Assembly (NCBI GenBank): GCA_032622095.1
Contig: CP136069.1
Coordinates: 107,044,278 to 107,108,277 of the forward strand
Reading direction: 5' to 3'
Source of the DNA: Siphonodentalium dalli
Taxonomy: Eukaryota; Mollusca; Scaphopoda; Gadilida; Siphonodentaliidae
Length of the DNA stretch: 64,000 nt
Part shown: positions 33,016 to 49,600 of the stretch, in pieces
Numbering within the stretch: position 1 is the stretch's first letter
Layout of the letters: every line of letters starts with the position of its first letter
The notes under the pieces: model-generated
The model's input: only the letters and a program-made list of their open reading frames with translations
The model's database searches: none
What the model was told of the DNA's origin: nothing
Position numbers and translations under genes: made by a program

Positions 33016-33879
33016 ATACCCACCACACACATCTATATGTATCCCCACCACACACAGATCTATAGGTATTCCCACCACACACATATATAGGTATTCCCAC
33101 AATACACATCTATAGTTATCCCCGCCACACACATATATAGGTATCCCCACCACATACATATATAGGTATCCCCACCACACACATATATAGGTATCCCACC
33201 ACATACATATATAGGTATCACCACCACGCACATATAGGTATCCCCGCCACATACATATAGGTATCCCCACCACACACATATAGGTATTCCCACCACACAC
33301 ATATATAGGTATCACCACCACATACATATATAGGTATCCCAACACATACATATATAGGTATCCCCACCATATACTTATATAGGTATCCCCACCACATACA
33401 TATATAGGTATCACCACCACATACATCTATAGGTATCCCCACCACAAACATATATAGGTATCCCCACCACATACATATATAGGTATCCCCACCACATATA
33501 TATAGCTATCCCCACCACATACATCTATAGGTATCACCGCCACATACATCTATAGGTATCCCCACCACATACGTATATAGGTATCCCCGCCACACACATA
33601 TATAGGTATCCCCACCACACACATATATAGGTATCACCACCACACACATATATAGGTATCCCCGCCACATACATATGTAGGTATCCCCACCACATACATA
33701 TATAGGTATCACCACCACACACATATATAGGTATCCCCCCATATACATATATAGGTATCCCCATCACATACATTTATAGGTATCCCCACCACACACATAT
33801 ACAGGTATCCCCACCACATACATATATAGGTATCCCCACCACATACATATATAGGTATCCCCACCACATACATCTATAA
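33016..33879. repeat. Array segment with AGATCT unit and 23-bp cassette
   Basis: These are ordinary units with the AGATCT 27-bp unit at 33055 and a cassette at 33214. The cassette carries a CCACGCAC change in its first unit. The stretch is colinear with 37.7-38.5 kb (offset about 4,633 bp) and resembles the G-family cassette region. No gene was seen. Confidence 0.7.
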
Positions 33880-34724
33880 GTGTCCCCGCCATACACATAT
33901 ATAGGTATCCTCACCACACACATCTATAGGTATCCCCACCACACACATATATAGGTATCGCCACCACACACATATATAGGTATCCCCACCACACACATCT
34001 ATAGGTATCCCCACCACACACATCTATATGTATCACCACCACATACATATATAGGTATCCCCACCACACACATATATAGGTATCCCCACGACATACATAT
34101 ATAGGTATCCCCACCACACACATATAGGTATCCTCATCACACACATATATAGGTATCCTCACCACACACATATCTAGGTATCCCCGTCACATACATCTAT
34201 AGGTATCACCACCACATACATCTATAGATATCACCACCACATACATCTATAGGTATCCCCACCACATACATCTATAGGTATCCCCGCCACACACATCTCT
34301 AGGTATCCACACCACACACATATATAGGTATCCCCACCACATACATCTATATGTATTCCCACCACACACATATATAGGTATCCCCACCACACACATATAT
34401 AGGTATCCCCACCACATACATCTATAGGTATCCCCACCACACACATATAGGTATACCCGCCACTCACATCTATAGGTATCACCACCACATACATCTATAG
34501 GTATCACCACCACAACATCTATAGGTATCCCCACCACATACATATATAGGTATCCCCACCACATACATCTATAGGTATCCCCGCCACACACATCTATAGG
34601 TATCCTCACCACACACATATATAGGTATCCCCACCACATACATCTATAGGTATCACCACCACACACATCTATAGGTATTACCACCACATACATCTATAGG
34701 TATCACCACCACATACATCTATAA
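33880..34724. repeat. 845/770-bp duplication, copy 1
   Basis: This block starts at the marker TGTCCCCGCCATAC at 33881 and recurs immediately downstream, where the marker lies at 34726 (845 bp). Homology includes two 23-bp units and the CCACAACATC 24-bp unit. The same marker is present near 38,519 in an F-family copy. Confidence 0.8.
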
Positions 34725-35490
34725 GTGTCCCCGCCATACACATATATAGGTATCCTCACCACACACATCTATAGGTATCCCCACCACACACATCTATATG
34801 TATCACCACCACATACATACATAGGTATCCCCACCACACACATATATAGGTATCCCCACGACATACATATATAGGTATCCCCACCACACACATATAGGTA
34901 TCCTCATCACACACATATATAGGTATCCTCACCACACACATATATAGGTATCCCCGTCACATACATCTATATGTATCACCACCACATACATCTATATATA
35001 TCACCACCACATACATCTATAGGTATCCCCACCACATACATCTATATGTATCCCCGCCACACACATCTATAGGTATCCTCACCACACACATATATAGGTA
35101 TCCCCACCACAAACATCTATATGTATTCCCACAACACACATATATAGGTATCCCCACCACACACATATATAGGTATCCCCACCACATACATCTATTGGTA
35201 TCCCCACCACACACATATAGGTATACCCGCCACACACATCTATAGGTATCACCACCACATACATATATAGGTATCACCACCACAACATCTATAGGTATCC
35301 CCACCACATACATATATAGGTATCCCCACCACATACATCTATAGGTATCCCCGCCACACACATCTATATGTATCCTCACCACACACATATATAGGTATCC
35401 CCACCACATACATATATAGGTATCACCACCACACACATCTATAGGTATTACCACCACATACATCTATAGGTATCACCACCACATACATCT
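34725..35490. repeat. 845/770-bp duplication, copy 2 (75-bp deletion)
   Basis: This is the tandem copy of the preceding block. After the first two units it lacks exactly 75 bp (three units, including the TATCGCC unit), so the remaining offset is 770 bp. Register is kept. Confidence 0.8.
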
Positions 35491-38400
35491 ATAGGTATAC
35501 ATACCACATACATCTATAGGTATCCCCGCCACACACATCTATAGGATTCTCCGCCACACACATCTGTAGGTATCCTCACCACACACATGTATAGGTTTCC
35601 CCACCACATACATATATAGGTATCCCCACCACACACATATATAGGTATCACCACCACAAACGTCTATATGTATCCCTACCACATACATCTATAGGTAACC
35701 CCACCACATACATATATAGGTATCCCCACCACATACATCTATAGGTATTCCCACCACACACATATATAGGTATCAACACCACACACATATATAGGTATCA
35801 CCACCACATACATCTATATGTATCCCCACCACATACATATATAGGTATCTCCGCCACATACATATATAGGTATCCCCACCACATACATATATAGGTATCC
35901 CCACCACACACATATATAGGTATCCCCACCACACACATATATATGTATCCCCACCACACACATATATATAGGTATCCCCGCCACACACATATATAGGTAT
36001 CCCCACCACATACATATATAGGTCTCCCCACCACATACATCTATAGGTATCCCCACCACACACATCTATAGGTATCCTCACCACATACATATATAGGTAT
36101 CCCCGCCACACACATATATAGGTATCCTCACCACACACATCTATAGGTATCCCCACCACACACATATATAGGTATCGCCACCACACACATATATAGGTAT
36201 CCCCACCACACACATCTATAGGTATCCCCACCACATACATATATAGGTATCCCCAACACATACATCTATATGTATCCCCACCACACACATCTATATGTAT
36301 CCCCACCATACACATCTATAGGGATCCCCACCACACATATATATATAGGTATCCCCACCATACACATCTATATGTATCACCACCACACACATATATAGGT
36401 AACCCCACCACATACATCTATTGGTATCCCCACCATACACATCTATAGGTATCCCCACCATACACATCTATATGTATCACCGCCTCACTCATATATAGGT
36501 ATCCGCACCACATACATCTATAGGTATCACCACCACATATATATATAGGTATCCCCACCACATACATATATAGGTATCCCCACCACACACATCTATATGT
36601 ATCACCACCACATACATATATAGGTATCCCCACCACACACATATATAGGTATCCCCACGACATACATATATAGGTATCCCCACCACACACATATAGGTAT
36701 CCTCACCACACACATATATAGGTATCCTCACCACACACATATATAGGTATCCCCGTCACATACATCTATAGGTATCACCACCACATACATCTATAGGTAT
36801 CACCACCACACACATCTATAGGTATCCCCACCACACACATCTATATGTATCCTCACCACATACATATATAGGTATCCCCGCCACACACATATATAGGTAT
36901 CCTCACCTCACACATCTATAGGTATCCCCACCACACACATATATAGGTATCGCCACCACACACATATATAGGTATCCCCACCACACACATCTATAGGTAT
37001 CCCCACCACACACATATATAGGTATCCCCACCACACACATATATAGGTATCCCCACCACACACATCTATAGGTATCCCCACCAAACACATATATAGGTAT
37101 CCCCACCACATACATATATAGGTATCCCCACCACATACATATATATGTATCACCACCACATACATATATAGGTATCCTCACCACACACATCTATAGATAT
37201 CCCACCACACACATATATAGGTATCCCCACCACACACATCTATAGGTATCCCCACCACACACATCTATAGGTATCCCCACTACATACATATATATGTATC
37301 CCCACCACATACATATATAGGTATCCCCGCCACATACATATTTAGGTATCCCCACCACATACATATATAGATATCCCCACCACACACATATATAGGTATC
37401 CCCACCACATACATATATAGGTATCCCCGCCACACACATATATATGTATCCCCGCCACATACATATATAGGTATCCCCGCCACATACATATATAGGTATC
37501 CCCACCACACACATCTATAGGTATTCCCAGCATATACATATATAGGTATCACCACCACACACATATATAGGTATCCCCACCACTCACATATATAGGTATT
37601 CCCGCCACATACATATATAGGTATCACCACCACACACATATATAGGTCTCCCAACCACATACATCTATAGGTATCCCCACCACACACATCTATATGTATC
37701 CCCACCACACACATATCTATAGGTATCCCCACCACACACATATATAGGTATTCCCACAATACACATCTATAGTTATCCCCACCACATACATATATAGATA
37801 TCCCCACCACACACATATATAGGTATCCCCACCACATACATATGTAGGTATCACCACCACGCACATATAGGTATCCCCGCCACATACATATAGGTATCCC
37901 CACCACACACATATAGCTATCCCCACCACACACATATATAGGTATCACCACCACATACATATATAAGTATCCCCAACACATACATATATAGCTATTCCCA
38001 CCATATACTTATATAGGTATCCCCACCACATACATATATATGTATCACCACCACATACATCTATAGGTATCCCCACCACAAACATATATAGGTATCCCCA
38101 CCACATACATATATAGGTATCCCCACCACATATATATATAGCTATCCCCACCACATACATCTATAGGTATCACCGCCACATACATCTATAGGTATCCCCA
38201 CCACATACGTATATAGGTATCCCCGCCACACACATATATAGGTATCCCCACCACACACATATATAGGTATCACCACCACACACATATATAGGTATCCCCG
38301 CCACATACATATGTAGGTATCCCCACCACATACATATATAGGTATCACCACCACACACATATATAGGTATCCCCACCATATACATATATAGGTATCCCCA

Positions 38401-38930
38401 TCACATACATTTATAGGTATCCCCACCACACACATATACAGGTATCCCCACCACATACATATATAGGTATCCCAACCACATACATATATAGGTATCCCCA
38501 CCACATACATATATAAGTGTCCCCGCCATACACATATATAGGTATCCTCACCACACACATCTATAGGTATCCCCACCACACACATATATAGGTATCGCCA
38601 CCACACACATATATAGGTTTCCCCACCACACACATCTATAGGTATCCCCACCACACACATCTATATGTATCACCACCACATACATATATAGGTATCCCCA
38701 CCACACACATATATAGGTATCCCCACGACATACATATATAGGTATCCCCACCACACACATATAGGTATCCTCATCACACACATATATAGGTATCCTCACC
38801 ACACACATATATAGGTATCCCCGTCACATACATCTATAGGTATCACCACCACATACATCTACAGATATCACCACCACATACATCTATAGGTATCCCCACC
38901 ACATACATCTATAGGTATCCCCGCCACACA
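35460..38930. repeat. Higher-order repeat family F, copy 3 (shortened mosaic)
   Basis: The left part (about 35,460-36,240) matches 28,110-28,890 at a 7,346-bp offset, with AAACGTCTATATG at 35658. From about 36,240 the sequence jumps to the segment matching 31.6-34.3 kb at offsets of 4,607 to 4,637 bp, with GGATCC at 36322 and CCTCACCTCACAC at 36901. A large part of the full F block is therefore missing between these points. A cassette lies at 37847. Confidence 0.8.
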
Positions 38931-39009
38931 CATTTATAGGTATCCTCACCACACACATATATAGGTATCCCCACCACATACATCTATATGTATTCCCACT
39001 ACACACATA

Positions 39010-39364
39010 TATATGTATACATACCACATACATCTATAGGTATCCCCACCACATACATCTATATGTATCCCCGCCACATACATCTATAGGTATCCCCGCC
39101 ACACACATCTGTAGGTATCCTCACCACACACATATATAGGTTTCCCCACCACATACATATATAGGTATCCCCACCACACACATATATAGGTATCACCACC
39201 ACAAACGTCTATATGTATCCCTACCACATACATCTATAGGTAACCCCACCACATACATATATAGGTATCCCCACCACATACATCTATAGGTATCCCCACC
39301 ACATACATATATAGGTATCCCCACCACACACATATATAGGTATCCCCACCACACACATATATAT
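39010..39364. repeat. 400-bp duplication, copy 1
   Basis: AAACGTCTATATG at 39203 and the TCTGTAGG variant (its GTAGG at 39111) return exactly 400 bp (16 units) downstream at 39603 and 39511. The first copy has one extra unit near its left end. This is a small local duplication inside an F-type segment. Confidence 0.78.
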
Positions 39365-40488
39365 GTATCACCACCACACACATCTATAGGTATTACCACC
39401 ACATACATCTATAGGTATCACCACCACATTCATCTATATGTATACATACCACATACATCTATAGGTATCCCCACCACATACATCTATAGGTATCCCCGCC
39501 ACACACATCTGTAGGTATCCTCACCACACACATATATAGGTTTCCCCACCACATACATATATAGGTATCCCCACCACACACATATATAGGTATCACCACC
39601 ACAAACGTCTATATGTATCCCTACCACATACATCTATAGGTAACCCCACCACATACATATATAGGTATCCCCACCACATACATCTATAGGTATCCCCACC
39701 ACATACATATATAGGTATCCCCACCACACACATATATAGGTATCCCCACCACACACATATATATGTATCCCCACCACACACATATATATAGGTATCCCCG
39801 CCACACACATATATAGGTATCCCCACCACATACATATATAGGTCTCCCCACCACATACATCTATAGGTATCCCCACCACACACATCTATAGGTATCCTCA
39901 CCACATACATATATAGGTATCCCCGCCACACACATATATAGGTATCCTCACCTCACACATCTATAGGTATCCCCACCACACACATATATAGGTATCGCCA
40001 CCACACACATATATAGGTATCCCCACCACACACATCTATAGGTATCCCCACCACACACATATATAGGTATCCCAACCACACACATATATAGGTATCCCCA
40101 CCACACACATCTATAGGTATCCCCACCAAACACATATATAGGTATCCCCACCGCATACATATATAGGTATCCCCACCACATACATATATAGGTATCACCA
40201 TAACATACATATATAGGTATCCTCACCACACACATATATAGGTATCCCCACCACATACATATATAGGTATCCCCACCACACACATATAGGTATACCCGCC
40301 ACACACATCTATAGGTATCACCACCACATACATCTATAGGTATCACCACCACAACATCTATAGGTATCCCCACCACATACATATATATGTATCCCCACCA
40401 CATACATCTATAGGTATCCCCGCCACACACATCTATAGGTATCCTCACCACACACATATATAGGTATCCCCACCACATACATATATAG
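39365..40488. repeat. 1,124-bp duplication, copy 1
   Basis: Landmarks TATACATACC at 39441, AAACGTCTATATG at 39603 and CCTCACCTCACAC at 39946 recur 1,124 bp downstream at 40565, 40727 and 41070 (last with one substitution). This copy also contains the second half of the 400-bp duplication, so the 400-bp event is nested here. Its tail (from about 40,226) matches 35.1-35.46 kb rather than the neighbouring copy. Confidence 0.82.
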
Positions 40489-41350
40489 GTATCACCACCA
40501 CACATATCTATAGGTATTACCACCACATACATCTATAGGTATCACCACCACATACATCTATATGTATACATACCACATACATCTATAGGTATCCCCACCA
40601 CATACATCTATAGGTATCCCCGCCACACACATCTGTAGGTATCCTCACCACACACATATATAGGTTTCCCCACCACATACATATATAGGTATCCCCACCA
40701 CACACATATATAGGTATCACCACCACAAACGTCTATATGTATCCCTACCACATACATCTATAGGTAACCCCACCACATACATATATAGGTATCCCCACCA
40801 CATACATCTATAGGTATCCCCACCACATACATATATAGGTATCCCCACCACACACATATATAGGTATCCCCACCACACACATATATATGTATCCCCACCA
40901 CACACATATATATAGGTATCCCCGCCACACACATATATAGGTATCCCCACCACATACATATATAGGTCTCCCCACCACATACATCTATAGGTATCCCCAC
41001 CACACACATATATAGGTATCCTCACCACATACATATATAGGTATCCCCGCCACACACATATATAGGTATACTCACCTCACACATCTATAGGTATCCCCAC
41101 CACACACATATATAGGTATCGCCACCACACACATATATAGGTATCCCCACCACACACTTCTATAGGTATCCCCACCACACACATATATAGGTATCCCCAC
41201 CACACACATATATAGGTATCCCCACCACACACATCTATAGGTATCCCCACCAAACACATATATAGGTATCCCCACCACATACATATATAGGTATCCCCAC
41301 CACATACATATATAGGTATCACCACCACATACATATATAGGTATCCTCAC
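40489..41350. repeat. 1,124-bp duplication, copy 2
   Basis: This is the second copy of the preceding block, with homology ending near 41,350. It then continues as F-type sequence (CCACTACATAC and CCCCGCC units) instead of the tail seen in copy 1. Confidence 0.82.
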
Positions 41351-42717
41351 CACACACATCTATAGGTATCCCACCACACACATATATAGGTATCCCCACC
41401 ACACACATCTATAGGTATCCCCACCACACACATCTATAGGTATCCCCACTACATACATATATATGTATCCCCACCACATACATATATAGGTATCCCCGCC
41501 ACATACATATATAGGTATCCCCACCACATACATATATAGGTATCCCCACCACACACATATATAGGTATCCCCACCACACACATATATAGGTATCCCCACC
41601 ACACACATATATATAGGTATCCCCGCCACACACATATATAGGTATCCCCACCACATACATATATAGGTCTCCCCACCACATACATATATAGGTATCCCCA
41701 CCACACACATCTATAGGTATCCCCACCACACACATATATTGGTATCACCACCACATATATATATAGGTATCCCCCCCACACATATATAGGTATCCCCGCC
41801 ACATACATATATAGGTATCCCCACCACACACATCTATAGGTATCCCCACCATATACATATATAGGTATCACCACCACACACATATATAGGTATCACCACC
41901 ACACACATATATAGGTCTCACCACCACATACATCTATAGGTATCCCCACCACACACATCTATATGTATCCCCACCACACACAGATCTATAGGTATCCCCA
42001 CCAGCCACATATATAGGTATTCCCACAATACACAGCTATAGTTATCCCCGCCACACACATATATAGGTATCACCACCACATACATATATAGGTATCCCCA
42101 CCACACACATATATAGGTATCCCCACCACATACATATATAGGTATCACCACCACACACATATAGGTATCCCCGCCACATACATATAGGTATCCCCACCAC
42201 ACACATATAGGTATCCCCACCACACACATATATAGGTATCACCACCACATACATATATAGGTATCCCCAACACATACATATATAGGTATCACCACCATAT
42301 ACTTATATAGGTATCCCCACCACATACATATATAGGTATCCCCTCCACATACATCTATAGGTATCCCCATCACAAACATATATAGATATCACCGCCACAT
42401 ACATCTATAGGTATCCCCACCACATACATTTATAGGTATCCCCGCCACACACATATATAGGTATCCCCACCACACACATATATAGGTATCACCACCACAC
42501 ACATATATAGGTATCCCCGCCACATACATATGTAGGTATCCCCACCACATACATATATAGGTATCACCACCACACACATATATAGGTATCCCCACCATAT
42601 ACATATATAGGTATCCCCATCACATACATTTATAGGTATCCCCACCTCACACATATATAGGTATCCCCACCACATACATATAGAGGTATCCCACCACATA
42701 CATATATAGGTATCCCC
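41351..42717. repeat. F-type array segment with AGATCT unit and cassette
   Basis: These are ordinary units in the order seen in 24.3-25.4 kb and 29.1-30.2 kb. The AGATCT unit is at 41981 and the 23-bp cassette at 42141. There is a CCCCCCCAC unit with an enlarged C run near 41,772. No gene was seen. Confidence 0.7.
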
Positions 42718-45700
42718 ACCACATACATCTATACGTGTCCCCACCACACACATATATAGGTATCCCCACCACATACATCTGTAGGTATCCCCACCACGCA
42801 CATATATAGGTATCCCCACCACATACATATATAGGTATCCCCACCACATACATATATAGGTATCCCCACCACATACATATATAGGTATCCCCACCACACA
42901 CATATATAGGTATCCCCACCACATACATATATAGGTATCACCACCACACACATATAGGTATTCCCGCCACATACATATAGGTATCCCCACCACACACATA
43001 TAGGTATCCCCACCACACACATATATAGGTATCACCACCACATACATATATAGGAATCCCCAACACATACATATATAGGTATCCCCACCACAAACATATA
43101 TAGGTATCCCCACCACATACATATATAGGTATCCCCACCACATACATCTATAGGTCTCCCCACCACAAACATATATAGGTATCCACACCACATACATATA
43201 TAGGTAACCCCACCACATACATATATAGCTATCCCCACCACATACATATATAGGTATCACCGCCACATACATCTATAGGTATCCCCACCACATACATATA
43301 TAGGTATCCCCGCCACACACATATATAGGTATTCCCACCACACACATATATAGGTATCACCACCACACACATATATAGGTATCCCCGCCACATACATATG
43401 TAGGTATCCCCACCACATACATATATAGGTATCACCACCACACACATATATAGGTATCCCCACCACATACATATATAGGTATTCCATCACATACATATAT
43501 AGGTATCCCCACCACATTCATATATAGGTATCCCCACCACATACATATATAGGTATCCCCACCACATACATATATAGGTATCCCCACCACATACATATAT
43601 AAGTATCCCCACCACATACATCTATAGGTATCCCCACAACATACATATATAGGTATCCCCAACATATACATCTATAGGTATCCCCACCACACACATCTAT
43701 AGGTATCCCCACCACACACATCTATAGGGATCCCCACCACACATATATATATATAGTTATTCTCACCATACACATCTATATGTATCACCGCCACACACAT
43801 ATATAGGTAACCCCACCACATACATCTATTGGTATCCCCACCATACACATCTATAGGTATCCCCACCATACACATCTATGTGTATCACCGCCACACTCAT
43901 ATATAGGTATCCGCACCACATACATCTATAGGTATCACCACCACATACATGTATAGGTATCCCCACCACATACATCTATAGGTATCCCCACCACACACAT
44001 CTATATGTATCAACACCACATACATATATAGGTATCCCCACCACACACATATATAGGTATCCCCACGACATACATATATAGGTATCCCCACCACACACAT
44101 ATAGGTATCCTCACCACACACATATATAGGTATCCTCACCACACACATATATAGGTATCCCCGTCACATACATCTATAGGTATCACCACCACATACATCT
44201 ATAGGTATCACCACCACACTCATCTATAGGTTTCCTCACCACACACATCTATAGGTATCCTCACCACATACATATATAGGTATCCCCGCCACACACATAT
44301 ATAGGCATCCTCACCTCACACATATATAGGCATCCCCATCACACACATATATAGGTATCGCCACCACACACATATATAGGTATCCCCACCACACACATCT
44401 ATAGCTATCCCCACCACACACATATATAGGTATCCCCACCACACACATCTATAGGTATCCCCACCAAATACATATATAGGTATCCCCACCACATACATAT
44501 ATAGGTATCCCCACCACATACATATATAGGTATCACCACCACATACATATATAGATATCACCACCACACACAGATCTATAGGTATCCCCACCAGCCACAT
44601 ATATAGGTATTCCCACAATACACATCTATAGTTATCCCCGCCACACACATATATAGGTATCACCACCACATACATATATAGGTATCCCCACCACACACAT
44701 ATATAGGTATCCCCACCACATACATATATAGGTATCACCACCACACACATATAGGTATCCCCGCCACATACATATAGGTATCCCCACCACACACATATAG
44801 GTATCCCCACCACACACATATATAGGTATCACCACCACATACATATATAGGTATCCCCAACACATACATATATAGGTATCCCCACCATATACTTATATAT
44901 GTATCCCCACCACATACATATATAGGTATCCCCACCACATACATCTATAGGTATCCCCATCACAAACATATATAGATATCACCGCCACATACATCTATAG
45001 GTATCCCCACCACATACATATATAGGTATCCCCGCCACACACATATATAGGTATCCCCACCACACACATATATAGGTATCACCACCACACACATATATAG
45101 GTATCCCCGCCACATACATATGTAGGTATCCCCACCACATACATATATAGGTATCACCACCACACACATATATAGGTATCCCCACCATATACATATATAG
45201 GTATCCCCATCACATACATGTATAGGTATCCCCACCACACACATATATAGGTATCCCCACCACATACATATATAGGTATCCCCACCACATACATATATAG
45301 GTATCCACACCACATACATCTATACGTGTCCCCACCACACACATATATAGGTATCCCCACCACATACATCTATAGGTATCCCCACCACGCACATATATAG
45401 GTATCCCCACCACATACATATATAGGTATCCCCACCACACACATATATAGGTATCCCCACCACATACATATATAGCTATCACCACCACACACATATAGGT
45501 ATTCCCGCCACATACATATAGGTATCCCCACCACACACATATAGGTATCCCCACCACACACATATATAGGTATCACCACCACATACATATATAGGTATCC
45601 CCAACACATACATATATAGGTATCCCCACCACATACATATATAGGTATCCCCACCACATACATATATAGGTATCCCCACCACTTACATATATAGGTATCC

Positions 45701-46680
45701 CCACCACAAACATATATAGGTATCCACACCACATACATATATAGGTATCCCCACCACATACATATTTAGCTATCCCCACCACATACATATATAGGTATCA
45801 CCGCCACATACATCTATAGGTATCCCCACCACATACATATATAGGTATCCCCGCCACACACATATATAGGTATTCCCACCACACACATATATAGGTATCA
45901 CCACCACACACATATATAGGTATTCCCGCCACATACATATGTTGGTATCCCCACCACATACATATATAGGAATCACCACCACACACATATATAGGTATCC
46001 CCACCACATACATATATAGGTATCCCATCACATACATATATAGGTATCCCCACCACATACATATATAGGTATCCCCATCACATACATCTATATGTATCCC
46101 CACCACACACATATATAGGTATCCCCACCACATACATCTATAGGTATCTCCACCACGCACATATATAGGTATCCCCACCACATACATATATAGGTATCCC
46201 CATCACATACATCTATAGGTATCCCCACCACATACATATATAGGTATCCCCACCACATACATATATAGGTATCCCCACCACATACATATATAAGTATCCC
46301 CACCACATACATCTATAGGTATCCCCACAACATACATATATAGGTATCCCCAACACATACATCTATAGGTATCCCCACCACACACATCTATAGGTATCCC
46401 CACCATACACATCTATATGTATCCCCACCACACATATATATATATAGTTATTCTCACCATACACATCTATATGTATCACCGCCACACACATATATAGGTA
46501 ACCCCACCACATACATCTATTGGTATCCCCACCATACACATCTATAGGTATTCCCACCATACACATCTATATGTATCACCGCCACACTCATATATAGGTA
46601 TCCGCACCACATACATCTATAGGTATCACCACCACATACATGTATAGGTATCCCCACCACATACATCTATAGGTATCCCC
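42718..46680. repeat. Higher-order repeat family G, copy 1 (about 3.96 kb)
   Basis: This is the first of two adjacent copies; the ATACGTGTCC variant at 42731 returns at 46694 (3,963 bp). Internal landmarks are offset by 4,138 bp (AGATCT unit 44571 to 48709, cassette 44731 to 48869), then 4,189 bp (cassette 45475 to 49664), then 4,224 bp. The block holds three cassettes (42934, 44731, 45475) and the GTTATTCTC variant at 43756 and 46447, found only in this family. Confidence 0.85.
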
Positions 46681-49600
46681 ACCACATACATCTATACGTG
46701 TCCCCACCACACACATATATAGGTATCCCCACCACATACATCTGTAGGTATCCCCACCACGCACATATATAGGTATCCCCACCACATACATATATAGGTA
46801 TCCCCACCACATACATATATAGGTATCCCCACCACATACATATATAGGTATCCCCACCACACACATATATAGGTATCCCCACCACATACATATATAGGTA
46901 TCACCACCACACACATATAGGTATTCCCGCCACATACATATAGGTATCCCCACCACACACATATAGGTATCCCCACCACACACATATATAGGTATCACCA
47001 CCACATACATATATAGGTATCCCCAACACATACATATATAGGTATCCCCACCACAAACATATATAGGTATCCCCACCACATACATATATAGGTATCCCCA
47101 CCACATACATCTATAGGTATCCCCACCACAAACATATATAGGTATCCACACCACATACATATATAGGTATCCCCACCACATACATATATAGCTATCCCCA
47201 CCACATACATATATAGGTATCACCGCCACATATATCTATAGGTATCCCCACCACATACATATATAGGTATCCCCGCCACACACATATATAGGTATTCCCA
47301 CCACACACATATATAGGTATCACCACCACACACATATATAGGTATCCCCGCCACATACATATGTAGGTATCCCCACCACATACATATATAGGTATCACCA
47401 CCACACACATATATAGGTATCCCCACCACATACATATATAGGTATTCCATCACATACATATATAGGTATCCCCACCACATACATATATAGGTATCCCCAC
47501 CACATACATATATAGGTATCCCCATCACATACATCTATATGTATCCCCACCACACACATATATAGGTATCCCCACCACATACATCTATAGGTATCTCCAC
47601 CACGCACATATATAGTTATCCCCACCACATACATATATAGGTATCCCCATCACATACATCTATAGGTATCCCCACCACATACATATATAGGTATCCCCAC
47701 CACATACATATATAGGTATCCCCACCACATACATATATAGGTATCCCCACCACATACATCTATAGGTATCCCCACAACATACATATATAGGTATCCCCAA
47801 CACATACATCTATAGGTATCCCCACCACACACATCTATAGTTATTCTCACCATACACATCTATAGGGATCCCCACCACACATATATATATATAGTTATTC
47901 TCACCATACACATCTATATGTATCACCGCCACACACATATATAGGTAACCCCACCACATACATCTATTGGTATCCCCACCATACACATCTATAGGTATCC
48001 CCACCATACACATCTATATGTATCACCGCCACACTCATATATAGGTATCCGCACCACATACATCTATAGGTATCACCACCACATACATGTATAGGTATCC
48101 CCACCACACACATCTATAGGTATTCCCACCACACACATCTATATGTATCACCACCACATACATATATAGGTATCCCCACCACACACATATATAGGTATCC
48201 CCACGACATACATATATAGGTATCCCCACCACACACATATAGGTATCCTCACCACACACATATATAGGTATCCTCACCACACACATATATAGGTATCCCC
48301 GTCACATACATCTATAGGTATCACCACCACATACATCTATAGGTATCCTCACCACATACATATATAGGTATCCCCGCCACACACATATATAGGCATCCTC
48401 ACCACATACATATATAGGTAATCCCGCCACACACATATATAGGCATCCTCACCTCCCACATATATAGGCATCCCCACCACACACATATATAGGTATCGCC
48501 ACCACACACATATATAGGTATCCCCACCACACACATCTATAGGTATCCCCACCACACACATATATAGGTATCCCCACCACACACATCTATAGGTATCCCC
48601 ACCAAACACATATATAGGTATCCCCACCACATACATATATAGGTATCCCCACCACATACATATATAGGTATCACCACCACATACATCTATAGATATCACC
48701 ACCACACACAGATCTATAGGTATCCCCACCAGCCACATATATAGGTATTCCCACAATACACATCTATAGTTATCCCCGCCACACACATATATAGGTATCA
48801 CCACCACATACATATATAGGTATCCCCACCACACACATATATAGGTATCCCCACCACATACATATATAGGTATCACCACCACACACATATAGGTATCCCC
48901 GCCACATACTTATAGGTATCCCCACCACACACATATAGGTATCCCCACCACACACATATATAGGTATCACCACCACATACATATATAGGTATCCCCAACA
49001 CATACATATATAGGTATCCCCACCATATACTTATATAGGTATCCCCACCACATACATATATAGGTATCCCCACCACATACATCTATAGGTATCCCCATCA
49101 CAAACATATATAGATATCACCGCCACATACATCTATAGGTATCCCCACCACATACATATATAGGTATCCCCGCCACACACATATATAGGTATCCCCACCA
49201 CACACATATATAGGTATCACCACCACACACATATATAGGTATCCCCGCCACATACATATGTAGGTATCCCCACCACATACATATATAGGTATCACCACCA
49301 CACACATATATAGGTATCCCCACCATATACATATATAGGTATCCCCATCACATACATGTATAGGTATCCCCACCACACACATATATAGGTATCCCCACCA
49401 CATACATATATAGGTATCCCCACCACATATAATATATATGTATCCCCACCACATACATCTATACGTGTCCCCACCACACACATATATAGGTATCCCCACC
49501 ACATACATCTATAGGTATCCCCACCACGCACATATATAGGTATCCCCACCACATACATATATAGGTATCCCCACCACATACATATATAGGTATCCCCACC

